Position numbers and translations under genes: made by a program
Part shown: positions 17,458-26,020 of the stretch, one piece after another
Layout of the letters: each line of letters opens with the position of its first letter
Position numbering within the stretch: position 1 is the first letter of the stretch
NCBI GenBank assembly: GCA_963748095.1
Contig: CAVVIO010000087.1
Coordinates: 1-36,653 of the forward strand
Direction of reading: 5' to 3'
From: CAVVIO01 sp963748095
Lineage (GTDB): Bacteria; Bacteroidota; Bacteroidia; Bacteroidales; UBA10428
DNA length: 36,653 nt
The notes under the pieces: model-generated
Told to the model about the DNA's origin: nothing
Seen by the model: the letters and a program-made list of their open reading frames with translations, nothing else
Database searches by the model: none

Positions 17458-17489
17458 CTATTCTTATTAAATGTTTGTTTTTTATTCAT
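17406..17489 (-). CDS. 27-codon micro-ORF overlapping the permease stop, KTSEV-like
   Basis: An ATG (17489-17487) overlapping the end of the permease gene opens MNKKQTFNKNRTSEVFKTS, then HNQTSEVF and a TAA. This parallels the start of the cyclase-like protein (MSKKQTSLNKTSEVFKTSEV), which overlaps the other permease's stop in the same way. It is probably a remnant of a duplicated permease-end/next-gene junction rather than a functional peptide. Confidence 0.35.
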   Translation of the reverse strand: MNKKQTFNKNRTSEVFKTSHNQTSEVF

Positions 17490-19839
17490 ACCGTAATGCT
17501 TCTACAGGATTTTTACTCGCTGCTTTATATACCTGAAAGCTGACTGTTAACAATGCAACTGCCAATAAAATTAGTCCTGCCACTAGAAATTCCCACCACT
17601 CCATTTTTGTATGATAAGCAAAACTATGAAGCCATTTATTCATTGCGTACCATGCTAACGGACTTGCAATTAAAAAGGAAATAATTACCCATACAGTAAA
17701 CTCTTTTGAAAGCAAAATGAAAATTTCATTGTTTTTTGCCCCATTTACCTTTCTTACACCAATTTCCTTTGTTCTTCGTTCAGCCATAAATGATGATAAT
17801 CCTAAAAGTCCAAGACAAGATATAATAATTGCCAGTAAAGAAAAATAGTTGAAAATCTTACCCATTTGGTTCTCAGAACGATATAAATTATCATAATCTT
17901 TATCCAGAAACTTGAAATAAACAGGGGACACCGGATCAAATTTTTTCACTGTTTTTTCAATAAATTTAACTGTCTCTGTAATATTTTCAGGATTCATTCG
18001 AACAAAGAATACATTAAACCAATCAGGATTCATAAACATTACAAGGGGTTCTATTTTATTGTGTACCGATTTAAAATGAAAGTCTTTTACTACCCCGATA
18101 ATATGCAAGTTATATTGCCAAACCGATAAGGGCTTACCTATCGGATCTTTGTATCCTATAACTTCCGCTGCCTTTTCATTGATAACAACGGCAAAAGAAT
18201 CGGAAGGATAATCTGTTGAGAAGAAACGTCCCTCCTCCATTTTAAGTTTAAATGTTTCTGCATAATCTTCGTCTACTGCAAGCAAATGAAATAATACGTC
18301 TTCATCGGGGTTTTTCCCTTCCCATTTAAAACCATCTGAAGAATTCCCAACATTCGTTGGTAATTGATTTGAAATTGATGCACTGATAATATCAGGGTTT
18401 TTAAGAAGCTCATTTTTCAAGGCAACCCTCTTTTTTTGAATATCTTTTCCAAACCAGAAATATCCGATATTATCTTTATTAAGCCCTAGTTTTATATTTC
18501 GAATATATTTAAGCTGGCTACCAATAATCAGTGTACAAATAATAAGAAAAACTGACAATGAAAACTGAATAATAACCAGTACCCGGCGAAAACCTGCATT
18601 ACCTTTATTTTTATTATTAACTCCTTTAATTACGCTCAACGGATTAAAAGAAGATAAAAACAATGCCGGGTAACTTCCTGCCAATAATCCTGTGAAAAGT
18701 ATGATTGAAAGTAAAATTATATACAAATTTATACTCTGGTAATTAATATCCAGCTGCTTTCCCGAAATATTATTAAAAGTTGGTAATAGTAATTCAACTA
18801 AAATCATAGCTATAATATGGGCAACAAATGCCATGAATATAGATTCACCGAAAAATTGCAAAATTATCTTTCTCTTGCTTGCACCAGCTACTTTACGCAT
18901 CCCGATTTCCTTAGCTCTTCTTGCTGACTGTGCTGTAGAAAGGTTCATAAAATTAATACACGCAATGATTAGAATCAACAAGGCAACAACACTGAAGATT
19001 TTAACGTGTGTAATGTCACCAAGTCCACTGATATCCGCAGTATACTTACCGGAAGAGTATAAATGAATCTTTTGGACATTTTGAAGAAAAATATCTGTAG
19101 TCGAACCTTCGTTATACTTTTTAATAAAATTCTTTATTTTAGCATCAACAGCGCTAGGATCTGCATCCTTTTGAAGTTCAACATAGGTATAATAGGAATT
19201 ATTTCCCCAATTATTTATATCCGTTCCGGTTTCCCTTAAGAACTTAAAAGGAATTAACAGGCTAAAATCCATATGACTATTATGTGGCAGTTTTTTTATA
19301 ACACCTGTTACTGTAAATAAATATTTTCGGTCAACATTTAAGGTCTTCCCCAAAGGATTCTCATCACCATAATATTTCCTTGCCATTTCTTCCGTCATTA
19401 TTAATGATTGAGGTTCATTTAAAGCAGAGGAAGCGTCTCCTTTTACAAATTGAACATCGAACATTTTTAAAAAATCCGGATCAACAGCCATAAATTTTTC
19501 ATTCACAAACTCATTCCCCTTTTGCACCAGCCACCAGTTACTACCGTATCTCGACGATCTGGTTATTTCCGGAAATTCTTCTTTCAGAGCTGGTGCTAAT
19601 CCACTGGGAGTTACTGCAACCGGAAATATTTCGCCACCGGCATAATGCTGGTTTTCCAGTACCCGGTATAAGTTATCAGCATCCTTATAGAATTTATCGT
19701 AGCTTATTTCATCCTGAACCCACAGCAGAATTAAAAAAGTGCAGGTCATACCGATAGCCAAACCACCTATATTTAATAACGAATAAACTGGAAACCTTCT
19801 GAAATTGCGAAGGATTATTTTGAAATAATTCTTAATCAT
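17482..19839 (-). CDS. FtsX/MacB-type ABC transporter permease, full length
   Basis: 785 residues, a typical length for double-domain Bacteroidota permeases. Order: short cytoplasmic start with LRNFRRFPVYSLLNIGGLAIGM and first helix (about 20-41); MacB_PCD periplasmic domain (about 45-250); FtsX core with three helices including LLILIIACINFMNLSTAQSARRAKEIGMRK; a second half with helix VLVIIQFSLSVFLIICTLII, another periplasmic domain, and a second FtsX core with ERRTKEIGVRKVNGAKNNEI; ending VYKAASKNPVEALRYE. The family forms mechanotransmission-type ABC exporters or lipoprotein/peptide systems with a separate ATPase. It starts 16 bp after the DUF4097 gene, so the two are one operon. The substrate is unknown. 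Confidence 0.9.
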   Translation of the reverse strand: MIKNYFKIILRNFRRFPVYSLLNIGGLAIGMTCTFLILLWVQDEISYDKFYKDADNLYRVLENQHYAGGEIFPVAVTPSGLAPALKEEFPEITRSSRYGSNWWLVQKGNEFVNEKFMAVDPDFLKMFDVQFVKGDASSALNEPQSLIMTEEMARKYYGDENPLGKTLNVDRKYLFTVTGVIKKLPHNSHMDFSLLIPFKFLRETGTDINNWGNNSYYTYVELQKDADPSAVDAKIKNFIKKYNEGSTTDIFLQNVQKIHLYSSGKYTADISGLGDITHVKIFSVVALLILIIACINFMNLSTAQSARRAKEIGMRKVAGASKRKIILQFFGESIFMAFVAHIIAMILVELLLPTFNNISGKQLDINYQSINLYIILLSIILFTGLLAGSYPALFLSSFNPLSVIKGVNNKNKGNAGFRRVLVIIQFSLSVFLIICTLIIGSQLKYIRNIKLGLNKDNIGYFWFGKDIQKKRVALKNELLKNPDIISASISNQLPTNVGNSSDGFKWEGKNPDEDVLFHLLAVDEDYAETFKLKMEEGRFFSTDYPSDSFAVVINEKAAEVIGYKDPIGKPLSVWQYNLHIIGVVKDFHFKSVHNKIEPLVMFMNPDWFNVFFVRMNPENITETVKFIEKTVKKFDPVSPVYFKFLDKDYDNLYRSENQMGKIFNYFSLLAIIISCLGLLGLSSFMAERRTKEIGVRKVNGAKNNEIFILLSKEFTVWVIISFLIASPLAWYAMNKWLHSFAYHTKMEWWEFLVAGLILLAVALLTVSFQVYKAASKNPVEALRYE

Positions 19840-19855
19840 TAATAGTTGTATTAAA

Positions 19856-20593
19856 TTATTTTTTCAATTCTGCTTTACCACTTGCAGTGTATATTTTTAT
19901 TTCAGGTGATTTGTCTTTGATCATTAAGCTTTTAATCATGTATTTTTGATTATATAGGTCTATTTCTTTTTCTTCATCAAATTTGAACGGACATACTATT
20001 TTCCCCAACTTAACCCTGGCCCTCATTTCAATATTACCAATTACTGGATTTTGATTAAAATTTAATGCAGCATAACCGGAAGCCGAAGAAACAAGGACAT
20101 CAAACCCGGGGCTTTCTTTAAGTTTAATACTTACATTACCACTGGCTGAAGAAAAAGCAGAATTGTCAGTGATTATGATCCCGTTCGCATCAATATTTCC
20201 ACTGGCAGTACTAAACTTCATCTTTCCTGCAATATTTCCAATTGAAATACTACCTGATGCACTCTTGAACCTAATATTTGTCTGTTGCGGCACTGTTATT
20301 GTCCATTCCGAATATCCGGAATTTGAACCATTCATCTTTTCTTTAAGAAGCAGCACATCTCCTTCCTGCGAAAATACCGGCTCAAAACTTTTTGCAGGTC
20401 TGTAATCTGAAACCAACATTACCTCAACCTGCTTTCCATCACCTCTTTTAATTGTACAATTACCTGATATTGTCGAAATGTCGATAAATGATACTCCATC
20501 GAATTCCTTGTTTACCTCAGTTTTAGATTGAGAATAGCCATTATTGCTTAACAAAATTGTTAAACAAAATAAAAACAAAATATTTCTTTTCAT
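19856..20593 (-). CDS. DUF4097-type secreted beta-repeat protein
   Basis: 245 residues from the ATG at 20593, chosen because the signal peptide MKRNILFLFCLTILLSNNGYS starts there; the ATG at 20629 would add 12 residues in front of it. The mature protein is built of short beta-repeats with the SASG motif (KSASGSISIGNIAG, STASGNIDANG, SSASGNVSIKL, SSASGYAALNF, YTASGKAELKK), the signature of DUF4097 (putative adhesin, beta-helix-like). It is probably periplasmic or on the cell surface. It is the first gene of a minus-strand operon with the permeases and the cyclase-like gene. A sigma54-like site lies 86 bp upstream, and a sigma54-type regulator is divergently encoded, so control by that regulator is a reasonable inference. 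Confidence 0.85.
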   Translation of the reverse strand: MKRNILFLFCLTILLSNNGYSQSKTEVNKEFDGVSFIDISTISGNCTIKRGDGKQVEVMLVSDYRPAKSFEPVFSQEGDVLLLKEKMNGSNSGYSEWTITVPQQTNIRFKSASGSISIGNIAGKMKFSTASGNIDANGIIITDNSAFSSASGNVSIKLKESPGFDVLVSSASGYAALNFNQNPVIGNIEMRARVKLGKIVCPFKFDEEKEIDLYNQKYMIKSLMIKDKSPEIKIYTASGKAELKK

Positions 20594-20678
20594 GATAATC
20601 TGATTTGATATATGATACATTCTATTCATTTTATTCTAAAAGCAGACAGGGTTAATGCATTTTAATTTCTTTTCAATA

Positions 20679-20694
20679 AACAATAGCTATGCCT
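20679..20694 (-). promoter_or_regulatory. Candidate sigma54 promoter of the DUF4097-permease operon
   Basis: The minus strand reads AGGCATA-GCTA-TTGTT against the consensus TGGCACG-N4-TTGCW. The GGCA block, the spacing and the TTG are kept, but the -12 C is T. It lies 86 bp upstream of the start at 20593, opposite a sigma54-dependent activator gene. Confidence 0.4.
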
Positions 20695-20751
20695 TAAATT
20701 ATTTCTTATTGAAAATTAAGCAGTTGATGCTATTTAATTTTAAAGTTATTA

Positions 20752-20774
20752 TATATTTGTCTAAATATTAGACA
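20752..20774 (+). promoter_or_regulatory. -7 box TATATTTG overlapped by a TGTCTAA-N3-TTAGACA dyad
   Basis: TATATTTG (20752-20759) fits the Bacteroidota TAnnTTTG -7 box for the plus-strand regulator gene, although no TTG sits at the usual -33 distance. The perfect dyad TGTCTAA-ATA-TTAGACA (20758-20774) overlaps it and lies about 65-95 bp upstream of the divergent sigma54-like site. That is a position suited to an activator binding site that also autoregulates. Confidence 0.45.
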
Positions 20775-20809
20775 CGGATGTGTTGAATTTCGGACAAATT
20801 TCTCAACCG

Positions 20810-22174
20810 ATGAATTCCAAACTATTAATAGTTGACGACCATAAGCCGGTATTAAAAGCGCTCACCCAATTGCTCGAACAGGAGTTTGAGGAGGTGATGG
20901 CAATTGCTAATCCAAACCAGATACCCAGCCTTATTGAAGAAGAAAATTTCGATGTTATATTACTCGATATGAATTTCTCGGCCGGGATAAATACAGGCAA
21001 TGAAGGAATATACTGGTTAAACCGTATCCTGAAAACAGATCCATTGGCTGTAGTTGTAATGATAACTGCTTACGGTGATGTTGAACTTGCAGTTAAAGCT
21101 ATGAAAGAGGGAGCCATTGATTTTGTATTGAAACCCTGGGACAATGAAAAACTTATTGCCACTCTTCAGTCTGCCTATAAATTGCGGAGATCGAAAATTG
21201 AAATTACGAATTACCAGAAAAAACAATCGCACCTGGTTGAAGAGATAGATAAGCCATTCAACCAGCTAATCGGTAGTTCTCCGGCTTTTATGAAAGTATT
21301 AAATGAGGTTGGAAAAGTTGCTAAAACAGATGCGAATATTTTAATCCTGGGAGAAAATGGCACAGGTAAAGAGTTAATTGCACGTGAAATCCACCGCGAG
21401 TCCAAAAGATCGAAAGAGCTTTTAATAAATGTGGACTTGGGTGCCATTACCGAAACATTGTTTGAAAGCGAAATGTTTGGTCATGTAAAAGGGGCTTTTA
21501 CTGATGCCAAAACTGACAGGACAGGCAGGTTTGAAATTGCTTCAGGTGGAACACTTTTTCTCGATGAGATCGGAAATCTGCCCCTCTCAATGCAGGCTAA
21601 ATTACTGACTGCTATAAACAATAAGGAAATATACAAAGTTGGAGCATCCAAACCGATGCCCGTGGACATCAGACTTATATGTGCCACGAACAAAGACGTG
21701 AAAAGCCTGGTAGAAAATAATCTGTTCAGAGAAGATTTGTACTACCGCATAAATACTATAGAAATTATCTTGCCACCGCTTAGGGAGAGAAAAGAAGATA
21801 TAGAAATTCTTGCCGAACATTTTTTACAGGAGTATGCAACCAAATACCATAAACCTTTGCTAAGATTTAATGCCAAAGCCATAGACAAATTACATAAATA
21901 CCACTGGCCGGGAAATATCAGGGAATTACGACATGCAGTTGAAAAAGCAGTAATTTTAACGGATTCGGACATAATTACCCAGGAAGATTTTTTACTGACT
22001 TCTCCGTCAAAAAATGCTTTTATTTCCAATAAGTCCATGTCATTTGCCGAACTTGAAAAACAAGCGATTATCAACGCCCTGGAAAATAACCAGGGAAACG
22101 TATTGAAGGCCGCCAAAGAACTTGGACTTGCACGTCAAACATTGTATAATAAAATTGAGAAATATAATCTCTAA
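20810..22174 (+). CDS. Sigma54-type (NtrC/AtoC family) response regulator
   Basis: 454 residues from the ATG at 20810; a GTG at 20780 is possible but adds non-receiver sequence. Receiver domain 1-125 with the acidic pair DD 9-10, phosphorylation Asp53 (LLDMN) and Lys108. AAA+ sigma54-interaction domain about 152-385: Walker A GENGTGKE (181-188), GAFTDA loop (228-233, in place of the canonical GAFTGA), Walker B LFLDE (249-253), and the HWPGNIRELRHAVEKA region. Fis-type HTH about 418-452. It binds upstream sites and activates RNA polymerase-sigma54 by ATP hydrolysis once phosphorylated. The partner kinase follows 78 bp downstream. The divergent DUF4097-permease operon is the likely target. Confidence 0.95.
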   Translation: MNSKLLIVDDHKPVLKALTQLLEQEFEEVMAIANPNQIPSLIEEENFDVILLDMNFSAGINTGNEGIYWLNRILKTDPLAVVVMITAYGDVELAVKAMKEGAIDFVLKPWDNEKLIATLQSAYKLRRSKIEITNYQKKQSHLVEEIDKPFNQLIGSSPAFMKVLNEVGKVAKTDANILILGENGTGKELIAREIHRESKRSKELLINVDLGAITETLFESEMFGHVKGAFTDAKTDRTGRFEIASGGTLFLDEIGNLPLSMQAKLLTAINNKEIYKVGASKPMPVDIRLICATNKDVKSLVENNLFREDLYYRINTIEIILPPLRERKEDIEILAEHFLQEYATKYHKPLLRFNAKAIDKLHKYHWPGNIRELRHAVEKAVILTDSDIITQEDFLLTSPSKNAFISNKSMSFAELEKQAIINALENNQGNVLKAAKELGLARQTLYNKIEKYNL

Positions 22175-22178
22175 TTAA

Positions 22179-22234
22179 GACTTCCGAAGTTTTAAAAACT
22201 TCGGAAGTCTCTGAGGCTTAAAAATTTCTAAAGT
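22179..22234. repeat. Perfect 31-bp palindromic repeat plus degenerate second unit
   Basis: 22179-22209 has perfect 15-bp arms (GACTTCCGAAGTTTT and AAAACTTCGGAAGTC) around a single A. A worn second unit (GAGGCTTAAAAATTTCTAAA) follows to about 22234. It lies between the regulator stop and the kinase start. Confidence 0.9.
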
Positions 22235-22252
22235 CTTTATAAACTAAAAATA

Positions 22253-23620
22253 ATGATACTAAAAAAATATTTCTTCAACATCACCATCCGTGTAATACTG
22301 CTTATTATCACTTGCTATTTATTTTCGGTAGCATTGCAAAAAATCAGGGAAGAATATTATTACACAACTGCCGGCCTTGGTTTTCTGGTCATATTACAAG
22401 TGTATCTGCTGATAAAATACCTGAACAGAATTAATCGTGAGCTGGCACTGTTTTTCAGCGCAATACAAAACAGCGATTCAACACTTGTCTTTCCTGCTTT
22501 GTTGCACAACAAATCTACCCGGGAATTACATAATGCACTAAACAATGTAAATACCATCATTCAACAAATTAAAACAGAAAGTGAAAAGAAAGGAATATTT
22601 CTTAAAAATGTAATAAATCATGTAGACATAGGATTACTGGCTTATGATCAGGAAGGCAATATTGAATTTTTTAATGATGCAGCATCAAAGATAACAGGAA
22701 TGCGTCAGGTGAAAAATATTGCTGAATTTGAAAAACAAAACAAAGATTTTTTTAAAATCCTTCGCTCAGTAAAACCCGGTGAGAATAAAGTATTGAGCAC
22801 TTCTTTTTACAAAAACCATTATGATTTATCAGTTAAAACCAGTATTTACAAATTTGAAGAACAAAAATTAAAACTGGTTTCATTTCAGAATATTAAACAT
22901 GAACTGGAGAGAAAAGAACTGGAATCCTGGCAAAAACTAATCCGGATATTGAACCATGAAATCATGAATTCACTCAGCCCTGTACTTTCACTCACCAAAA
23001 CATTAATAACTTATTTTAAAAACAAAGATAAAACCGTTAAATCAGCAACCGATCTGGATGATAAAACAGTTCATAAAACGCTAAATGGGTTGGCAACCAT
23101 AGAAGAAACAGGGGCAGGCCTTATAGAATTTATCAATAATTATCGTTCCATTACCTCCTTACCTTTACCAAATTTAAAAAAGACAACTGTAAACGAACTG
23201 TTTCAGAATATACTGACTCTACTGAACGAACAACTAAGAATGGAAGAAATTACGGTAGAAACTGATATATTTCCAGAAAACCTGGAGGTAACAGCAGATA
23301 TAAATCAGCTTTCCCAGGTAATTATCAATCTTATTTTCAATTCCATTGAAGCGTTAAAAAATGCAACAACTAAAAAAATAATTCTGAAATCCAGAACAGA
23401 TTTGAATGAAAACCTGATCATTGAAATTATAGATAACGGAAAGGGAATTCCCCGGGAAATAATTGATGATATATTCATCCCTTTCTTTTCCACAAAAGAA
23501 AGCGGATCAGGTATAGGCCTGAGTCTGGCACGGCAAATTATGAAAACGCACAACGGAACCATAAGTGTTCAGTCCACTCCCGGAGAGACAATTTTCACTT
23601 TAAAATTTCAGAAAGCATAA
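22253..23620 (+). CDS. Sensor histidine kinase, partner of the preceding regulator
   Basis: 455 residues. Two N-terminal membrane helices (about 10-28 and 38-56) with a very short loop, so no large external sensor. A linker leads to a PAS-like domain (about 110-215: NVINHVDIGLLAYDQEGNIEFFNDAASKITGM). The dimerisation domain has the phospho-acceptor His235 in ILNHEIMNSLSPVLSL. The ATPase domain has an N box NLIFNSIEA (359-367), G1 DNGKGIP (394-400) and G2 GSGIGLSLA (418-426). This is the NtrY/AtoS-like layout usually paired with sigma54 regulators. The gene is co-directional with its regulator, but a palindromic repeat lies in the 78-bp gap. The lack of a periplasmic domain suggests membrane or internal sensing. 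Confidence 0.93.
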   Translation: MILKKYFFNITIRVILLIITCYLFSVALQKIREEYYYTTAGLGFLVILQVYLLIKYLNRINRELALFFSAIQNSDSTLVFPALLHNKSTRELHNALNNVNTIIQQIKTESEKKGIFLKNVINHVDIGLLAYDQEGNIEFFNDAASKITGMRQVKNIAEFEKQNKDFFKILRSVKPGENKVLSTSFYKNHYDLSVKTSIYKFEEQKLKLVSFQNIKHELERKELESWQKLIRILNHEIMNSLSPVLSLTKTLITYFKNKDKTVKSATDLDDKTVHKTLNGLATIEETGAGLIEFINNYRSITSLPLPNLKKTTVNELFQNILTLLNEQLRMEEITVETDIFPENLEVTADINQLSQVIINLIFNSIEALKNATTKKIILKSRTDLNENLIIEIIDNGKGIPREIIDDIFIPFFSTKESGSGIGLSLARQIMKTHNGTISVQSTPGETIFTLKFQKA

Positions 23621-23639
23621 TGATTGATCATCATTATTA

Positions 23640-23815
23640 TCATCTTCCGGCAGACTGGAATTGTTTCTTTCTTAACCTCCTCAACGTAGCAATATCAATC
23701 CCCAGATAAGAAGTAGTATAACCTCGGGGTACTGAACAAAAAAGTTTTGATACCTTTCAACAGCTATGAGTGTTTGAAATTCCCTGGTTCGATTGAGCAG
23801 GTTCTTGTTTTTTAA
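23640..23815 (-). pseudogene. C-terminal remnant of a Crp/Fnr-family regulator
   Basis: The minus strand ends SYLGIDIATLRRLRKKQF plus SAGR and a TGA at 23640-23642, matching the recognition helix end (ASYLGI.PETLSRIRKK) of Bacteroidota Crp-like proteins. One frame away and upstream lies LLNRTREFQTLIAVERYQNF then FVQYPEV, matching the dimerisation-helix/linker region (ERY..FL..YPE). Roughly ten residues (the QKYIA part) and the frame are lost between them. The cyclic-nucleotide domain is absent. It is non-functional. Confidence 0.65.
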
Positions 23816-23840
23816 ATCAGGTCTCTTAAAATTAACATCC

Positions 23841-24326
23841 CTATATGAGTTTCTCTTCATTCATGGTTTTGTAAGCCTCATTTTTTTCTAAATCACTATC
23901 GGTTAAAGTACCTGGTAACATGATTAATCTTTTTTTGGTCCTTCCTTTTTTATCAGTAAATATCACTTCAAACCTTGCTCTTGATATACCCGGTATTCCT
24001 TTTTTAAATATTACTTTATTTACTGTTTTCCTGTCTATTACAGGTGTAGTGGTATTATTGAAACTGCTTATTATACCGTAAATCAGATAAATGGCAAACA
24101 GCCCAAAGAATACCGCAAAATAAATGTCATTTTTCAGAAAATTATCAATTGTATAATAGATAAATACAATGGCTATAATTGTATAAATCAATAATATCCG
24201 GTACATTTTATTGCCAACAACTAACTTAGAGATATTTCCAATTAATCCATCTCTCGTTAAAACAATTTTTTCCGGTAAAATATGGCAATATCCTGTTTTT
24301 GTTTTAAACTTTCTTTCTGTTTCCAT
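23841..24326 (-). CDS. Two-helix membrane protein of unknown function
   Basis: 161 residues. A soluble N-terminus (KFKTKTGYCHILPEKIVLTRDGLIG) is followed by two membrane helices (about 41-60, MYRILLIYTIIAIVFIYYTI, and 68-88, DIYFAVFFGLFAIYLIYGII). Then comes a soluble domain with a VIFKKGIPGISRARFEVIFT strand pattern, suggestive of a bacterial PH-like domain but not certain. I recall similar Bacteroidota proteins sometimes mislabelled as a purine enzyme; nothing here supports enzymatic function. It stands alone, 178 bp downstream of the J-domain gene on the same strand. Confidence 0.6.
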   Translation of the reverse strand: METERKFKTKTGYCHILPEKIVLTRDGLIGNISKLVVGNKMYRILLIYTIIAIVFIYYTIDNFLKNDIYFAVFFGLFAIYLIYGIISSFNNTTTPVIDRKTVNKVIFKKGIPGISRARFEVIFTDKKGRTKKRLIMLPGTLTDSDLEKNEAYKTMNEEKLI

Positions 24327-24504
24327 AGCTGTTGAATAATTTACAAAATGAAGCTATAAAGTTTTATGAATATATACCAGTAAAATTTACATTTCTAAAA
24401 TTATCTGAAAGTTTTTTATTTAACAAACTCACCTCCAATTCCTATTTCATAGAGTTTTTTTAAAAGTAATACTTCCTTATTATGAACCTTTAATGTTCCT
24501 TATA

Positions 24505-25761
24505 TTATCCGAAAATCCATTTAAAAAAAGGATACACGACTGATATAACAGAAACATCATTGTATACACGGTATCCCTCATTCAATTTTAATTCCATCTC
24601 CGCATATTGCCGGATTATGGGTTTTGATGCGAATCTTCCAAAAACAAAGTTTACAAGCTGCATTAAAAAACTATCGAAAAGTACAATGGAAAACACTACA
24701 AAATAAACATAATCGGAAGTTTCTATATCAAAGGGAGAGAAACTAAAATGGGAAATCAAAGAGATAAAAAACAGCCAGATACCCACACGGAAAATTGTTC
24801 CGTAATTCATCAGGTAACTGATATTCGATTTTGTCCGGGTAACAACTAAAATTAATAAACTTATTAATCCTCCAATGCCCAAACCTAAAATGATTCTCCA
24901 GAATATACTTGAAAGAGGCAAAAACAGCAGGCAGGAAAATATCGATACTACTTTAATTACCGTATTGACAGAATGAACTATAAAAGCCTTCCTTGATCTG
25001 GGAATTATAATGGTAAAACTTTCATTAATGTAATTGGCTGTATGCTGACGAAATCCCCCCGACTTTACTTTTATATCTTTCAATTTAAGTAATTCGAGTT
25101 GATAGGGTACAGAATCTGCCATCCTTGGCGGACAATAATAGCACCTTTGTGCAGTAGGTTTCTTTTCTTTATAGATCTGTCTGATGTGTTGAACCGAATA
25201 ATAAAATTTTCCGGGTACAAAATAATTTTTCCTGTTATCATGGATAAACCAGGCAATAATTCCGGCAATCGGCCAGGTAATCACAAGCAGAAAAACCATA
25301 GTCCATTCATTGTGCCATGCAATATAAAACGGAATTAAAACCAGAAAAAAGAAAAGTGGTATCAGGGTAATGCGAACAACAACTTTAAACAATAAAGCCA
25401 GATCGTTGATGCCGCTTCTTTGAAATGCCTCGTGCTGCTTTTTGAATTCCTCATAGCGCATTTTAGCCTGTTCCTGAGCTTTTACACGGGCTTCTCTTTT
25501 CAGTCTTTCATATTCATCATTTTTCTGATTTTCTGTATCCCTTTGCCGTTCATTAGAGACTGTTGAATACTTTCGTCCTGACTGCCGGGTTTGGTGAATC
25601 AGGTATTCATATGCTTCTGATATTTCTATAAACTTTTCATGTGCATCTGCCGATTTATTAACATCGGGATGGTATTTCTTTGCCAAACGACGATATGCAT
25701 CCCTGATATCAGATACCGATGAACCTGAACCTATTTCCAATATAGCATAATAGTCTTTCAC
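24505..25761 (-). CDS. J-domain (DnaJ-like) membrane protein
   Basis: 418 residues. The N-terminal 60 residues form a J-domain (MKDYYAILEIGSGSSVSDIR, AYRRLAKKYHPDVNKS) with the HPD motif at 31-33 that stimulates Hsp70 ATPase. A charged coiled segment (about 65-115) leads to several membrane helices (about 130-170, and further ones at about 265-310, 325-345 and 350-375). There is no Gly/Phe region or zinc-finger domain, so this is a class III J-protein anchored in the inner membrane. It probably recruits DnaK to a membrane site; the client is unknown. Single gene, with no obvious partner other than the membrane protein downstream. Confidence 0.85.
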   Translation of the reverse strand: MKDYYAILEIGSGSSVSDIRDAYRRLAKKYHPDVNKSADAHEKFIEISEAYEYLIHQTRQSGRKYSTVSNERQRDTENQKNDEYERLKREARVKAQEQAKMRYEEFKKQHEAFQRSGINDLALLFKVVVRITLIPLFFFLVLIPFYIAWHNEWTMVFLLVITWPIAGIIAWFIHDNRKNYFVPGKFYYSVQHIRQIYKEKKPTAQRCYYCPPRMADSVPYQLELLKLKDIKVKSGGFRQHTANYINESFTIIIPRSRKAFIVHSVNTVIKVVSIFSCLLFLPLSSIFWRIILGLGIGGLISLLILVVTRTKSNISYLMNYGTIFRVGIWLFFISLISHFSFSPFDIETSDYVYFVVFSIVLFDSFLMQLVNFVFGRFASKPIIRQYAEMELKLNEGYRVYNDVSVISVVYPFFKWIFG

Positions 25762-26020
25762 GGGCGGAAATGTATATGATTTCTATACAAAATACCTGCA
25801 TTACAATTCCCAACCATTATTCCGATAAGTTCATTAGCAACTTGCAAAGTAGTCATTTCACCACTAAAAATAGGCCATATAACTATCCGGCGTTTCGTAA
25901 ATTGATTCTTTTTCAGCTAAATTTAAACATTATAGCATTTCATGTCAAATAAATGCAGAAACGATTTTCAGATTTATTAAACAAACCAATTCTTATTTTG
26001 CCAATAACAGAAGTTTTTTC

